NCBI RefSeq assembly: GCF_027924145.1
Contig: NZ_BRVP01000009.1
Coordinates: forward strand, 62,001-126,000
Length of the DNA stretch: 64,000 nt
Direction: 5' to 3'
DNA from: Neptunitalea chrysea
GTDB lineage: Bacteria > Bacteroidota > Bacteroidia > Flavobacteriales > Flavobacteriaceae
This document shows, one piece after another, positions 11,266 through 20,581 of the stretch (the stretch's first letter is position 1; every line of letters begins with the position of its first letter). Both the position numbers and the translations under genes were made by a program. The notes below the pieces were generated by a model that saw only the letters and a program-made list of their open reading frames with translations, made no database searches and had not been told where the DNA came from.

Positions 11266-11478
11266 GTGGTTAGTATACCTGTTGGAGATATTCAGAAAAT
11301 TATAGTTGGGAAAACCGTATGGTCTGGAGTAAAGTCAGCCTTGGCTAGAGGAGGTTTGGTACTTGTGTATAATAAGTACAGCGAAATTTATGTTGCTCTT
11401 ATAAATAATGAGGAGCTTATAGCAGGTGTAAAAGCACTGAATGCTAACAATAGAAATTGTACGGGATTAAGGTGCTGA
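11266..11478 (+). CDS. Possible small protein or decayed fragment
   Basis: 70 residues from a GTG at 11266, with no ATG available and no ribosome site. Codon choice looks like that of real genes here (A/T-ending codons), and the product has the regular start SIPVGDIQKIIVGKTVWSG, but I recognise no family. It follows the nucleotidyltransferase by 25 bases. It may be a remnant of a longer gene or a chance frame. Confidence 0.3.
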   Translation: MVSIPVGDIQKIIVGKTVWSGVKSALARGGLVLVYNKYSEIYVALINNEELIAGVKALNANNRNCTGLRC

Positions 11479-11482
11479 GTGG

Positions 11483-11677
11483 TTAGTTATGAGGTTGTTT
11501 ACGGGTAAGATTTTGCTTAGCTAAATAAAAGATACAAATACCTAACAATGCATAGCTAAAACCAAAGAAAAAACCTGCGATGCTATCTGCGAAAATCTCC
11601 TTGTGTTTTAACGCGTAGGTAGTGGTAAGCATTGCGATACCTGAAATGAAGGTGATTTTTAGTCTTGTAGGGCTCAT
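11483..11677 (-). CDS. Small membrane protein with two transmembrane segments
   Basis: 64 residues starting MSPTRLKITFISG. Two hydrophobic stretches, about residues 7-24 and 32-53, are joined by a short charged loop (KHKEIFADS), and the end is basic. Typical of small unnamed flavobacterial membrane proteins. It lies 53 bases after the GNAT gene on the same strand and may be read with it. Confidence 0.55.
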   Translation of the reverse strand: MSPTRLKITFISGIAMLTTTYALKHKEIFADSIAGFFFGFSYALLGICIFYLAKQNLTRKQPHN

Positions 11678-11730
11678 AATTCTTAATTTTAGTATAAATG
11701 TACTAATTTTCCATTGGATTTTAAGACTGT

Positions 11731-12222
11731 TTATACAAGTATTTTTTCATAACAATAGAACTGGCCTTTTCTAAAGGTAACGGTGCCTTTATTTTGGTAT
11801 CCGAGATTTATATACAGGTTGTTGGCACTTATGTTAGGTATAAAGGTGTCAAATCTTATGGCTTTATAGTCTTTTGTTTTAGCCAGTGTTTCAATGGCTA
11901 GCATGCATTTTTTACCCAAACCTTGTCCTTGAAATTTCGGTGCAAATGCCAAACGATGCACCACAAGAAAAGGAGCTTGGGTTTTCCATGGGATATTGTT
12001 GTACTCATCACTGTATATTTCATTAAGAGCAACATAGCCTGCTAAGAGGTTGTTTACAAAATAACCGTAGGCGTGTCCCAAAGAAATGTCTTCGGTAATA
12101 TGGGTTGCTGCAGGGTATATGGAATCCCACTGGTCTAAGCCTGTAGCTTGCATGTGTTGTACTACTGCTGTAAATAAGAGAGTAGCCTCTTTATGATGTG
12201 TATGGTGAAGTTGTTGTAGCAT
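11731..12222 (-). CDS. GNAT family N-acetyltransferase
   Basis: 163 residues. The acetyl-CoA binding motif A is LAFAPKFQGQGLGKKCMLA (about 104-122), with the Q-G-x-G-x-K pyrophosphate loop. Motif B follows around the NNLYINLGYQNKG segment. A family member with unknown acceptor. Its ATG overlaps the stop of the hydrolase upstream in a TAATG arrangement, so the two are translationally coupled. Confidence 0.85.
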   Translation of the reverse strand: MLQQLHHTHHKEATLLFTAVVQHMQATGLDQWDSIYPAATHITEDISLGHAYGYFVNNLLAGYVALNEIYSDEYNNIPWKTQAPFLVVHRLAFAPKFQGQGLGKKCMLAIETLAKTKDYKAIRFDTFIPNISANNLYINLGYQNKGTVTFRKGQFYCYEKILV

Positions 12223-13001
12223 TAGTTTTTAAAAAATTCAATAAGAGCCTGCAACGTCTCTTCTTTATTTTCAATGTAACTCATATGTCCGCCACGTACT
12301 ACGGTGGTATTGGCACCTACTGCATCCGCTTGTTCAATAATAGCGTCTACATTAATAGTAGGGTCTTCGTTACCTATGATATAATGCTTTTTAATGTTTG
12401 CATTTTTAAATAAGTTAACCAAATCAGGACGTATTTTCATTCCGGCTAAGGCAGCGGTAATACCAGCCACTTGTGTTTTTAGAGCTTCTTGTTTTAGGGC
12501 CTTTATTTCTTTCTCAAGACTAACCTTATGTTCTTCCGAAAACAAATTCATAACCCCCATGCTAATAAAGTTCTCAGGCATTTCTTTAGCCACCTTAATA
12601 CCACGGTCTCTGTTTAGTTTCTTTTCAGGAGTGTCTTCAGAAGCTACCGAATTTAGTAACATTAGATGCGTAACTTTTTCGGGGTATTTGTGCAAAAACG
12701 CCAACGCCACATAGCCACCCATAGAGTGACCTGTAAGTCCGGCAGTGGTAATCCCTTCTTTTTCTAAAACAAGATGTACTATATCTGCCATCAATTCCAT
12801 GGTGTGCACTTCGGCAAAACAACCCGTTTGTCCGTGTCCGGGTAAATCAATCACTACTACCGTATGGTTTTTTGCTAGTTCGTTAACAAAGGGTTGGTAG
12901 ATAGTGCTATTTTCTAAAAAGCCATGAAGTAACACCACGGCAGTACCGCTTCCAGTACTAGTATAATGTATCTGTGCATTGTTATGAGGGAGTAAAGGCA
13001 T
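12222..13001 (-). CDS. Alpha/beta hydrolase
   Basis: 259 residues, the size of single-domain alpha/beta hydrolases. Oxyanion segment LLHGFLEN (about 24-31), strand-loop VIDLPGHGQT, nucleophile elbow GHSMGGY with the catalytic Ser (about residue 93), and a late HMSYIENKEE giving the catalytic His. The acid is probably the Asp of GNEDPTI. Closest in pattern to esterase/MenH-like hydrolases, but the substrate is unknown. It forms a two-gene unit with the GNAT downstream (TAATG overlap). TATCTTTA about 20 bases before the start on its strand is a plausible -7 box. Confidence 0.85.
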   Translation of the reverse strand: MPLLPHNNAQIHYTSTGSGTAVVLLHGFLENSTIYQPFVNELAKNHTVVVIDLPGHGQTGCFAEVHTMELMADIVHLVLEKEGITTAGLTGHSMGGYVALAFLHKYPEKVTHLMLLNSVASEDTPEKKLNRDRGIKVAKEMPENFISMGVMNLFSEEHKVSLEKEIKALKQEALKTQVAGITAALAGMKIRPDLVNLFKNANIKKHYIIGNEDPTINVDAIIEQADAVGANTTVVRGGHMSYIENKEETLQALIEFFKN

Positions 13002-13039
13002 CGTGAATCTATTTTATTACCAGTGTAAAGATACTTTAA

Positions 13040-13175
13040 AGCCCCCTAACCCCCAATGGGGGAATTAAAAATTATCGTATCCGTCATGCTGAACTTGTTT
13101 CAGCATCACACAAGTAACTCCCGTACTGTTTGGCTCACTCAGATGCGACCCTGAAACCAGTTCAGGGTGAACGGT
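13040..13175. repeat. Composite REP-like element, copy 1
   Basis: Two modules in a row. 13040-13066: a palindromic C-rich piece (CCCCCTAAC followed by CCCCAATGGGGG). 13083-13175: two hairpins, GATGCTGAAAC-type (GTCATGCTGAAC / CAGCATC) and ACCCTGAA / TTCAGGGT, separated by a conserved spacer. The same modules in the same order, inverted, lie at 44.4-45.0 kb. It fills the space between the hydrolase and the aminopeptidase genes. Confidence 0.85.
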
Positions 13176-13260
13176 TCAGCTTATTCCCCAATTACCCCAA
13201 TAAAAAATGGGTAGCGATTGCTCACTACCCATTTTAATATATTCAAAATTCAGAATTATT

Positions 13261-14553
13261 CTATTTATTCATCCAGTCTTCAATTTCCTCAACCGTTAAC
13301 GGAATGTTTTCCATTAGGTTGATAGGTGCGCCGTTTTCTTGTATCACCATATCATCTTCTAAACGGATTCCCATGTTTTCAGCAGGAATGTAAATGCCAG
13401 GTTCTACCGTAAACACCATATTTGCTTCCATAGGTGTTTTAAGAGCCCCATAATCGTGCGTGTCTAATCCCATATGGTGACTGGTACCGTGCATAAAGTA
13501 TTTTTTATAAGCAGGCCAATCCGGATTCTCATTTTGTACATCGGCTTTATCTAACAATCCAAGTCCAAGTAATTCAGAAGTCATTAGTTTACCAACCTCT
13601 ACATGATACGCTTCCCACATAGTACCCGGAACCAACATTTTGGTAGCTTCCTCCTTTACTCTAAGTACTGCATTGTAAACCTGTTTTTGTCTGTCGGTAA
13701 AACGTCCGTTTACAGGAATGGTACGTGTCATATCACTAGCATAGTTTGCATATTCTGCACCAACATCCAGTAATAACATATCACCATCTTTACATTCTTG
13801 ATTGTTTTGTATGTAGTGTAATACATTTGCATTATAACCACTAGCAACAATAGGAGTGTAGGCAAAACCTCTAGAACGGTTTCTTAAAAACTCGTGCATA
13901 AATTCAGCTTCAATCTCATATTCCATTACCCCTGGTTTAACAAACTGAAGAATTCGTTTAAACCCTTTTTCGGTAATATCGCATGCGTTTTTAATAAGCG
14001 CTATCTCCTCAGGCTCTTTTACTCCTCTTGCTTTTTGTAATATCTGGTTGCTTTTGGCAATAGCATGAGCGGGGTACTTATTTTTGCACCATTCAATAAA
14101 ACGGTCTTCACGGGTTTGTGTTTGCACCGATTGGCGGTAATGTTCATTGGTATTAAAGTATATGGTTTCAGCTTCGCACATTAACTCATGGAACACACGC
14201 TCAAAATCAGTTAACCAATAAACAGTTTTAATACCACTGGTTTTGGTAGCTGCTTCTTTCGTTAATTTTTCCCCTTCCCAGATAGCAATGTGTTCATTGG
14301 TTTCACGAACAAAAAGAACTTCTTTATGTTTAGGGTTAATGCTATCAGGAAACAGTACAAGAATCGTTTCTTCTTGGTCGGCGCCGCTCAAATAAAATAA
14401 ATCGCGAGCTTGTTCAAAAGGTAAGGTACTATCGGCACCAATAGGGTACATATCGTTTGAGTTAAAAACAGCAATACTTTTTGGTTTCATAGCCGCTGTA
14501 AATTTGGCTCTGTTTTTCACAAAAAGGGTACTGCTTATAGGGAAGTATTTCAT
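13261..14553 (-). CDS. pepP: Xaa-Pro aminopeptidase (M24B family)
   Basis: 430 residues. An N-terminal creatinase-like domain (about 1-165) precedes the pita-bread catalytic domain. Metal ligands are visible in order: Asp of LLLDVGAEY, Asp of ASDMTRT, His of HGTSHHMGLDTHD, Glu of VFTVEPGIY and Glu of GIRLEDDMVI. It removes N-terminal residues that precede proline, probably in the cytoplasm as there is no signal peptide. It is monocistronic. A perfect -7 box (TACCTTTG, plus-strand 14581-14588) sits 28 bases upstream of its start. Confidence 0.95.
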   Translation of the reverse strand: MKYFPISSTLFVKNRAKFTAAMKPKSIAVFNSNDMYPIGADSTLPFEQARDLFYLSGADQEETILVLFPDSINPKHKEVLFVRETNEHIAIWEGEKLTKEAATKTSGIKTVYWLTDFERVFHELMCEAETIYFNTNEHYRQSVQTQTREDRFIEWCKNKYPAHAIAKSNQILQKARGVKEPEEIALIKNACDITEKGFKRILQFVKPGVMEYEIEAEFMHEFLRNRSRGFAYTPIVASGYNANVLHYIQNNQECKDGDMLLLDVGAEYANYASDMTRTIPVNGRFTDRQKQVYNAVLRVKEEATKMLVPGTMWEAYHVEVGKLMTSELLGLGLLDKADVQNENPDWPAYKKYFMHGTSHHMGLDTHDYGALKTPMEANMVFTVEPGIYIPAENMGIRLEDDMVIQENGAPINLMENIPLTVEEIEDWMNK

Positions 14554-14896
14554 ACGTTTTGTATTTAATTATGATTCACACAAAGGTATATAATTGTTAA
14601 AGAATGGCAGAAATAGAGATGCTAAAAACTGTTAATGTTAGCTAGTTTTAGAGCTTGTTTTGGGGTAAACTCTACAAATTACAAGCACTTGTTTAAAAAT
14701 AACAATAACATATATCATTTTAGTGCGCTACATTTATAAGGAATCATGTGGGAATACGCCTCAAACGATGTAGTGTACCGTTAAAACACCTTTTTATATT
14801 CATTCTAAATAGATAAAATGGACATTAAATGAGCATCAAAGTTTTGTTAATAAAAGCCTCTTACTCTATTTTTGTATAACAAAATTTCTTAAACCA
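14554..14896. other. Divergent promoter region of pepP and sdhCAB
   Basis: 343 bases with no reading frame. It holds the pepP -7 box near its left end (14581-14588, minus strand) and the sdhCAB promoter near its right end. The middle shows no operator-like palindrome. Confidence 0.6.
14843..14874 (+). promoter_or_regulatory. sdhCAB promoter
   Basis: TTTG at 14843-14846, a 20-base spacer, and TATTTTTG at 14867-14874: a full match to the Bacteroidota primary sigma factor consensus. Expected start about 14880, giving a short leader of some 17 bases before sdhC. Confidence 0.85.
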
Positions 14897-15571
14897 ATGA
14901 GCGGATTAATAAAATCATCAATAGCAAGGAAAGTCGCAATGGCTCTTTCGGCTCTCTTTCTTATTATTTTCTTGTTACTACACTTTTCTGTGAATTTTAT
15001 TTCTATATTTAGTGAAGATGCTTTTAATGAAGCTTCTCATTTTATGGGAACAAATCCTTTGGTACAATTTTTAATGCAACCAATTCTTATTTTAGGGGTT
15101 GTGTTTCACTTTGTAATGGGGTTTGTTTTAGAAGCTAAAAACAAAGCTTCAAGACCTGTAAAGTATTCTAAATATAATGGTGGAGCTAGTGCTTCATGGA
15201 TGTCTAGAAACATGTTAGTAAGTGGTGCTGTAATTTTAGCTTTCTTAGGATTACACTTTTATGATTTCTGGGTACATGAGATGACCGTAAAATACGTTGA
15301 AGGCGATATGAGCGGTGTTATTCCTGGAACTGAGCATCTTAGATATTACGAGGAAATGCATGCTAAATTTGCAGACCTATGGAGAGTAATTTTTTATTGT
15401 GTAGGTTTTGCGTTATTATCATTGCACTTATTACACGGTTTTCAATCTGCTTTCCAGTCGATTGGTGTTCGTAAGTTCCGTAATGCAATTGTTAAACTAG
15501 GAAACATTTATGCAATTGTAATTCCGTTAGGATTTATTTTCATTGCATTGTTCCATTTCATTACCCAATAA
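14897..15571 (+). CDS. sdhC: Succinate dehydrogenase cytochrome b subunit
   Basis: 224 residues with five transmembrane segments and several in-membrane His residues (LLLHFSVNF, VVFHFVMGF, LGLHFYDFW, LLSLHLLHGF, IALFHFITQ). This is the single-anchor, di-heme type B organisation seen in Bacteroidota and Bacillus; there is no separate sdhD. It anchors SdhAB to the inner membrane and passes electrons to menaquinone. First gene of sdhCAB, 12 bases before sdhA. Confidence 0.95.
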   Translation: MSGLIKSSIARKVAMALSALFLIIFLLLHFSVNFISIFSEDAFNEASHFMGTNPLVQFLMQPILILGVVFHFVMGFVLEAKNKASRPVKYSKYNGGASASWMSRNMLVSGAVILAFLGLHFYDFWVHEMTVKYVEGDMSGVIPGTEHLRYYEEMHAKFADLWRVIFYCVGFALLSLHLLHGFQSAFQSIGVRKFRNAIVKLGNIYAIVIPLGFIFIALFHFITQ

Positions 15572-15583
15572 AACAGATTCAGT

Positions 15584-17599
15584 ATGGCTATTTTAGATTC
15601 AAAAGTACCTGAGGGTCCAATTAAAGATAAGTGGACTACTTATAAAGATAAAATTAACCTGGTTAACCCGGCTAACAAGCGTCATATCGATATCATTGTT
15701 GTGGGAACAGGTTTAGCAGGAGGTTCGGCAGCAGCTACGTTAGCTGAGTTGGGCTACAATGTAAAAGCATTTGCTTACCAAGATTCTCCTCGTAGAGCGC
15801 ACTCTATTGCAGCTCAAGGGGGTATCAATGCAGCTAAAAACTACATGGGTGATGGTGATTCTAACTATCGTTTATTTTACGATACTGTAAAAGGTGGTGA
15901 TTACCGTTCTCGTGAGGCTAACGTATATCGTTTGGCTGAGGTTTCTGGAAATATAATTGACCAGTGTGTGGCACAAGGAGTTCCTTTTGCACGTGACTAT
16001 GGCGGGCTGTTAGATAACCGTTCGTTTGGTGGGGTGTTGGTATCGCGTACGTTTTACGCTAAAGGACAAACAGGACAACAGTTATTATTAGGAGCATACT
16101 CGGCTATGAACCGCCAGATTGCTCGTGGTAAAATAGATATGTACAACCGTCACGAAATGTTAGACGTGGTTGTTGTAAATGGTAGTGCACGTGGTATTAT
16201 TGCGCGTAACCTTATTACCGGAGAAATTGAAAGACACTCTGCTCACGCAGTAGTAATTGCTACCGGTGGTTATGGTAACGTTTATTTCTTATCTACGAAT
16301 GCAATGGGATCTAATGCTACTGCAGCTTGGAAAATTCATAAAAAAGGGGCTTTCTTTGCTAACCCATGTTTTACACAAATTCACCCAACTTGTATACCTC
16401 GTACTGGTGACTATCAGTCTAAATTAACATTGATGTCTGAGTCGTTACGGAATGATGGTAGAATTTGGGTACCGGCAAAACTTGATGATGCTAAGGCATT
16501 ACAAGAAGGTAGATTGAAACCTACTCAAATTGCTGAAGAAGATAGAGATTATTACTTAGAAAGAAGATATCCTGCATTTGGTAACTTAGTACCTCGTGAT
16601 GTTGCATCTAGAGCGGCTAAAGAGCGTTGTGATGCTGGTTACGGTGTAAATGCTACAGGTGAAGCGGTTTATTTAGACTTTTCTTCGGCTATTGAGCGTT
16701 ACGGTAAAGAGCAGGCTAAAATTCATAATATTAAAAGTCCTAGTGCAGCAAAAGTTTATGAATTAGGAAAAGCAATTGTTGAAGCTAAATATGGTAACTT
16801 ATTCCAGATGTATGAAAAAATCGTGGATGAGAACCCATACGAAACACCAATGATGATTTATCCGGCAACACACTATACCATGGGTGGTGTTTGGGTAGAT
16901 TATAATTTAATGACTACGGTACCTGGTTTATATTGTATTGGTGAGGCTAACTTCTCTGATCACGGTGCTAACCGTTTAGGAGCTTCTGCATTAATGCAAG
17001 GTTTGGCAGATGGTTACTTTGTATTGCCTTATACAATAGGTGATTACCTTTCTAACGAGATTAGAACCGGAAAAATACCAACAGATTCCCCTGAATTTGA
17101 CGAAGCTGAAAAATCGGTTAAAGACAGAATTGATTTCTTTGTTAATAATGAGGGTACCAACTCAGTTGATTATTACCATAAGAAACTAGGTAAAATCATG
17201 TGGGAGAAATGTGGTATGTCTCGTAACGAAAAAGGTCTTAAAGAAGCGATTGCTGAAATTAAAGCCCTTCGTGACGAGTTTTGGAAAGAAGTTAAAGTAC
17301 CGGGTGGTGCAGATGAGTTGAACCCAGAGTTAGAGAAGGCAGGTAGAGTAGCCGACTTCCTTGAACTTGGTGAATTGTTTGCTATGGATGCACTTAACAG
17401 AAACGAATCTTGTGGAGGTCACTTCCGTGAAGAGTCTGTTGAGTTAGACGGTGAACAAAAAGGAGAAGCAAAACGTAACGATACAGAGTATGCATACGTT
17501 TCAGCTTGGGAATTTAAAGGAGAACCAAGTGATGCTGTGTTACACAAAGAACAATTAGAATTTAAAGATATTGAACTAAAACAACGTTCATACAAATAA
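15584..17599 (+). CDS. sdhA: Succinate dehydrogenase / fumarate reductase flavoprotein subunit
   Basis: 671 residues, the length of type B flavoproteins. FAD-binding [13 protein letters not shown] near residue 40; the covalent-FAD histidine lies in [11 protein letters not shown]; the active-site region contains HPTCIP and the catalytic Arg region RNDGRIW; the C-terminus holds [10 protein letters not shown]. It oxidises succinate to fumarate in the TCA cycle on the cytoplasmic face. Spaced 12 and 10 bases from its operon neighbours. Confidence 0.98.
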   Translation: MAILDSKVPEGPIKDKWTTYKDKINLVNPANKRHIDIIVVGTGLAGGSAAATLAELGYNVKAFAYQDSPRRAHSIAAQGGINAAKNYMGDGDSNYRLFYDTVKGGDYRSREANVYRLAEVSGNIIDQCVAQGVPFARDYGGLLDNRSFGGVLVSRTFYAKGQTGQQLLLGAYSAMNRQIARGKIDMYNRHEMLDVVVVNGSARGIIARNLITGEIERHSAHAVVIATGGYGNVYFLSTNAMGSNATAAWKIHKKGAFFANPCFTQIHPTCIPRTGDYQSKLTLMSESLRNDGRIWVPAKLDDAKALQEGRLKPTQIAEEDRDYYLERRYPAFGNLVPRDVASRAAKERCDAGYGVNATGEAVYLDFSSAIERYGKEQAKIHNIKSPSAAKVYELGKAIVEAKYGNLFQMYEKIVDENPYETPMMIYPATHYTMGGVWVDYNLMTTVPGLYCIGEANFSDHGANRLGASALMQGLADGYFVLPYTIGDYLSNEIRTGKIPTDSPEFDEAEKSVKDRIDFFVNNEGTNSVDYYHKKLGKIMWEKCGMSRNEKGLKEAIAEIKALRDEFWKEVKVPGGADELNPELEKAGRVADFLELGELFAMDALNRNESCGGHFREESVELDGEQKGEAKRNDTEYAYVSAWEFKGEPSDAVLHKEQLEFKDIELKQRSYK

Positions 17600-17609
17600 G
17601 ATAGACATT

Positions 17610-18359
17610 ATGAATTTAACACTTAAAATTTGGAGACAGAAAGACTCAAAGGCTAAGGGTCAAATGGTCGAATATAAAGTTACTGATATCTCGGAACATA
17701 TGTCTTTTCTGGAAATGATGGACGTTTTGAATGAAGGTTTAGTGGCTAAAGGAGAAGAGCCTGTTGCTTTTGACCACGACTGTAGAGAAGGTATCTGCGG
17801 TATGTGTTCATTACAAATCAACGGCGAGGCGCATGGTCCAGATCGTGGTATTACCACGTGTCAGTTACACATGCGTATGTTTAACGATGGTGATACAATT
17901 GTAATTGAGCCATGGAGAGCTGCTGCATTCCCAGTAATAAAAGACTTAATTGTAGACCGTACTGCTTTTGAAAGAATTCAACAAGCTGGGGGGTATATTT
18001 CTATAAATACTTCTGGTAATACACAAGATGCTAACGCTATTCCAATTAGTAAAGAAGCTGCAGACAAGGCTATGGATGCTGCTACTTGTATTGGTTGTGG
18101 TGCATGTGTGGCTGCTTGTAAAAATGCCAGTGCTATGTTATTTACGTCTGCTAAAGTATCTCAGTTTGCTTTGTTGCCGCAAGGTAGAGTAGAGGCTACA
18201 GAGCGTGTAATGAACATGGTTAAACAAATGGATTTAGAAGGTTTTGGTAACTGTACCAATACAGGAGCTTGTGAGATTGAATGTCCTAAAGGAATTTCTT
18301 TAGAGAACATTGCTCGTATGAACCGTGAGTACCTTGCTGCAAGCCTTGCTAAGTCATAA
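17610..18359 (+). CDS. sdhB: Succinate dehydrogenase iron-sulfur subunit
   Basis: 249 residues. The N-terminal ferredoxin domain has the [2Fe-2S] ligands in CREGICGMC and a later Cys (TTCQLH). The C-terminal domain has [11 protein letters not shown] and then [16 protein letters not shown] for the [4Fe-4S] and [3Fe-4S] clusters. It carries electrons from the FAD to the heme anchor. Last gene of sdhCAB, followed by a strong terminator. Confidence 0.98.
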   Translation: MNLTLKIWRQKDSKAKGQMVEYKVTDISEHMSFLEMMDVLNEGLVAKGEEPVAFDHDCREGICGMCSLQINGEAHGPDRGITTCQLHMRMFNDGDTIVIEPWRAAAFPVIKDLIVDRTAFERIQQAGGYISINTSGNTQDANAIPISKEAADKAMDAATCIGCGACVAACKNASAMLFTSAKVSQFALLPQGRVEATERVMNMVKQMDLEGFGNCTNTGACEIECPKGISLENIARMNREYLAASLAKS

Positions 18360-18412
18360 TTAAGAAGGAAAGAATTTTACTCTTAGTGATTCATCTTATA
18401 TTTATACCAAGT

Positions 18413-18447
18413 AAACCGGGAGCACATTTGTGTTCCCGGTTTTTTTG
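18413..18447 (+). terminator. Terminator of sdhCAB
   Basis: AACCGGGAGCAC / GTGTTCCCGGTT stem with a short ATTT loop and one mismatch-type pair, followed by seven T. Confidence 0.93.
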
Positions 18448-18479
18448 TTAGTTGGTATGAGTTTTTGGGTGTAAAAAAT

Positions 18480-18512
18480 ATTGCTGTTTATTATAAAAAT
18501 TTACTAAATTCG
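18480..18512 (+). promoter_or_regulatory. Putative promoter of the DUF805 gene
   Basis: ATTG at 18480-18483, a 21-base spacer and TAAATTCG at 18505-18512, one base off the -7 consensus. The gene begins 50 bases downstream. Confidence 0.5.
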
Positions 18513-18562
18513 AACTATTGTAAATTGATAATCTAAACAAATTAACTAACTATTTTATTATT

Positions 18563-18925
18563 ATGGATTGGTATTTAAAGGTTTTAAGGCAGTATGTCGA
18601 TTTTAAAGGACGTGCAAGAAGACAAGAGTATTGGATGTTCATTTTGTTTAATATAATTTTTAGTATTGTAGCAGCGATTTTAGATATGTTGTTAGGTACT
18701 GGACTTGATGATGTAGGAGTTATAAGAACTTTGTACTCATTAGTAGTATTTTTACCTGGTTTTGCTGTAGCTGTACGTAGATTACACGACGTAGGTAAAA
18801 GCGGATGGATGTGTCTTGTTGGGTTAATTCCATTAGTAGGAGCAATTTGGCTTATTGTTTTGATGGCAACCGATGGTGAACCAGGAGAAAACAAGTGGGG
18901 GCCTAACCCTAAAGAAGTTGCATAA
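18563..18925 (+). CDS. DUF805 membrane protein
   Basis: 120 residues beginning MDWYLKVLRQYVDFKGRARR. The R-x-R-R-x-E-Y-W segment (RARRQEYWMF), then three hydrophobic segments, and VRRLHDVGKSGWMCL define DUF805 (YhaH-like). The last part, DGEPGENKWGPNPK, is also typical. Function unknown; inner membrane. It is monocistronic, with its own promoter-like site and a terminator. Confidence 0.93.
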   Translation: MDWYLKVLRQYVDFKGRARRQEYWMFILFNIIFSIVAAILDMLLGTGLDDVGVIRTLYSLVVFLPGFAVAVRRLHDVGKSGWMCLVGLIPLVGAIWLIVLMATDGEPGENKWGPNPKEVA

Positions 18926-18955
18926 GTAAGAAGTATTTCTTTTTTAAATATAACG

Positions 18956-18983
18956 AACAGTAGGTTTTTACCTGCTGTTTTTT
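18956..18983 (+). terminator. Terminator of the DUF805 gene
   Basis: AACAGTAGG and CCTGCTGTT pair with one G-T around a six-base loop, followed by T-rich sequence. Confidence 0.75.
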
Positions 18984-19006
18984 GTTTGTGGTATTTGTTG
19001 TATCTT

Positions 19007-19083
19007 AACAATTAACAATTAACAATTAACAACTAACAACTAACAACTAACAACTAACAACTAACAACTAACAACTAACAAAT
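19007..19083 (+). repeat. Heptanucleotide tandem repeat directly before a start codon
   Basis: Eleven 7-base units: three AACAATT, seven AACAACT and a last AACAAAT. The array ends four bases before the ATG of the next gene, so it occupies the 5' leader or the promoter-to-start spacing. Uniform units suggest recent slippage. It has no G and should be unstructured in RNA. Confidence 0.95.
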
Positions 19084-19087
19084 TCTT

Positions 19088-19594
19088 ATGTCCAAAAAAA
19101 TATATTACGCAGTTCTTGTTATATACTTTGCTTTAATGGTAGTTAATACCGTTTCTTTACTTTTTTTAGACACTCTGTTGCTTGCTTTAATAAATAAGTT
19201 TCTCCTCATTTCTTTGTTCTTTTTAATCTATGTAGAAACATACTTTATAAAAAGTGCTAGAGCTTGGGTGGTATCGGCTCTTGGGGTTGCTGTCTTTTGT
19301 GTAGGGGTGTTGTTTAAAATTACCCATTGGCAGTTTGGTTTTATAAACAGTAGCATTTTAGTGTTATTAAGTGGGCTGATTATTTTGACTAACCTTATTT
19401 TGTTTGCTGTTCGCACGAAAGATAAGGGATTGGTTAATTATTTTGTGTTGGGTTATTTAGGGTTGGTGTTTTTTAATTTAGGGGTAAACATTGGTACCAA
19501 CATTGCGTTGTTATATTTGCCTTTAATGTTAGGTATAGTGGTTACTGGACTTGTGGCTCTTAAAAAGGAAATTTTACTCGGTAATCAAGATTAA
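19088..19594 (+). CDS. Multi-pass membrane protein of unknown function
   Basis: 168 residues with about six hydrophobic segments and short loops. The segment GVLFKITHWQFG recalls the F-K-I-x-H-W motif of GldL-like and other flavobacterial membrane proteins, but there is no GldM or other gliding gene here. The start ATG follows the heptanucleotide array by four bases, with no Shine-Dalgarno site. It stands alone; the next gene is convergent. Confidence 0.7.
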   Translation: MSKKIYYAVLVIYFALMVVNTVSLLFLDTLLLALINKFLLISLFFLIYVETYFIKSARAWVVSALGVAVFCVGVLFKITHWQFGFINSSILVLLSGLIILTNLILFAVRTKDKGLVNYFVLGYLGLVFFNLGVNIGTNIALLYLPLMLGIVVTGLVALKKEILLGNQD

Positions 19595-19672
19595 ATACCG
19601 AGGTTTATCTCGAAAGTAAAAATCAGTTTTCAGGAATGCCTGAACGGTTTACTTTGAGGGTAGTTTGTAAAA

Positions 19673-20449
19673 TTACATTTTATTAACCCCATTCACATAT
19701 AACTTTATTACATACAAGTCTTTGGCAAGCTCAGATCCTTTAAAACCATTAATGTCTGAGTAATTAATATTTTCATTATAGAAGTTAAGGTACTGTTTAG
19801 CTAATGAGGTATAGCTCCAATGCCATTTTTCCATACTATATCCGGGTCTACCTGTAGACTTATCTGTGTATACTTGATAGAAACCATAGCTATGAGCATG
19901 TTGTTGCAACCAGTTGTATACTTTACGCCCTGCTCCACTCTCAAAATAGGAGTTATTAAGATTGTTTATATCCATATCGGTTCCCCAATGGTGTCTGGAT
20001 GTAGAGGGCATAGAACTATACTCCAGTATTTTTTTAGCGCGCTCTAGCGGTTCAAGGTCTTTATATTTTTCCCACTTACGCTCCCAAATACCTTTTTGGT
20101 AATTAAAGTTACGAGTTCCGGAAATAATGGTAAGCGTAACTCCATCTTTTTTAGCCGCCTCATACATTTTTTTAAAAGCATTAAAAGTTTCCTTCTTTAG
20201 GTATAAGTTTTTAGAAGCATACGGAGCTCCTATTTTAGTAAAAGAAGGGTTGGTGGTAAAGTCAAATTTACCCAATACAAATGCTTTTGTAATACCGGTA
20301 GTTTGTTTGGTTTCAGAAGTATTTACAACTTCAGAATTAGCCTCCTTAGGAGTTGCTTTAGCTATAGATTTTTCAGATTTCCGAGACGCGTTGTTGCATG
20401 AAGCCAAACAAAACATTCCTATGAGAGCCAACTTACCAATACTTTTCAT
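19673..20449 (-). CDS. VanY-like D-alanyl-D-alanine carboxypeptidase lipoprotein (M15B)
   Basis: 258 residues. The lipoprotein signal peptide has lipobox LASC at about residues 15-18. The catalytic domain has the M15 zinc pattern: TIISGTRNFNYQ, SRHHWGTDMDIN with the first His and Asp ligands, and EKWHWSY with the last His. It should trim stem peptides of peptidoglycan from the periplasmic face of a membrane. No vancomycin resistance genes are near. TATCTTTC about 20 bases before the start on its strand is a likely -7 box. Confidence 0.88.
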   Translation of the reverse strand: MKSIGKLALIGMFCLASCNNASRKSEKSIAKATPKEANSEVVNTSETKQTTGITKAFVLGKFDFTTNPSFTKIGAPYASKNLYLKKETFNAFKKMYEAAKKDGVTLTIISGTRNFNYQKGIWERKWEKYKDLEPLERAKKILEYSSMPSTSRHHWGTDMDINNLNNSYFESGAGRKVYNWLQQHAHSYGFYQVYTDKSTGRPGYSMEKWHWSYTSLAKQYLNFYNENINYSDINGFKGSELAKDLYVIKLYVNGVNKM

Positions 20450-20509
20450 AGCGTTTCTTTTTATCGAAAGATACCGTTTCTATAATGGAATATCTATTAA
20501 AGAAGTAAT

Positions 20510-20542
20510 AAAAAAACCGATGGTATATACCATCGGTTTAAA
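20510..20542 (-). terminator. Terminator of the DUF4407 gene
   Basis: AAACCGATGGT / ACCATCGGTTT perfect stem around ATAT. The T run is on the minus strand, so it ends the leftward DUF4407 transcript. A second perfect inverted repeat, TAGCTACG / CGTAGCTA at 20543-20574, lies between it and the stop codon. Confidence 0.85.
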
Positions 20543-20581
20543 TAGCTACGCTTTCCTGCTATGATACGTAGCTACCTCGCC

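Noticed and set aside
19007-19083. Regular short repeats as a CRISPR array
   Set aside because: Units are seven bases with no spacers and no cas genes are near; this is a simple tandem repeat.
19088-19594. GldL gliding motility protein
   Set aside because: Only the short F-K-I-x-H-W segment is shared; length, context and the absence of gldK/M/N do not fit.
20127-20564. Reading frame opposite the VanY-like gene
   Set aside because: The frame mirrors the real gene, has no family features, and its end is low-complexity.
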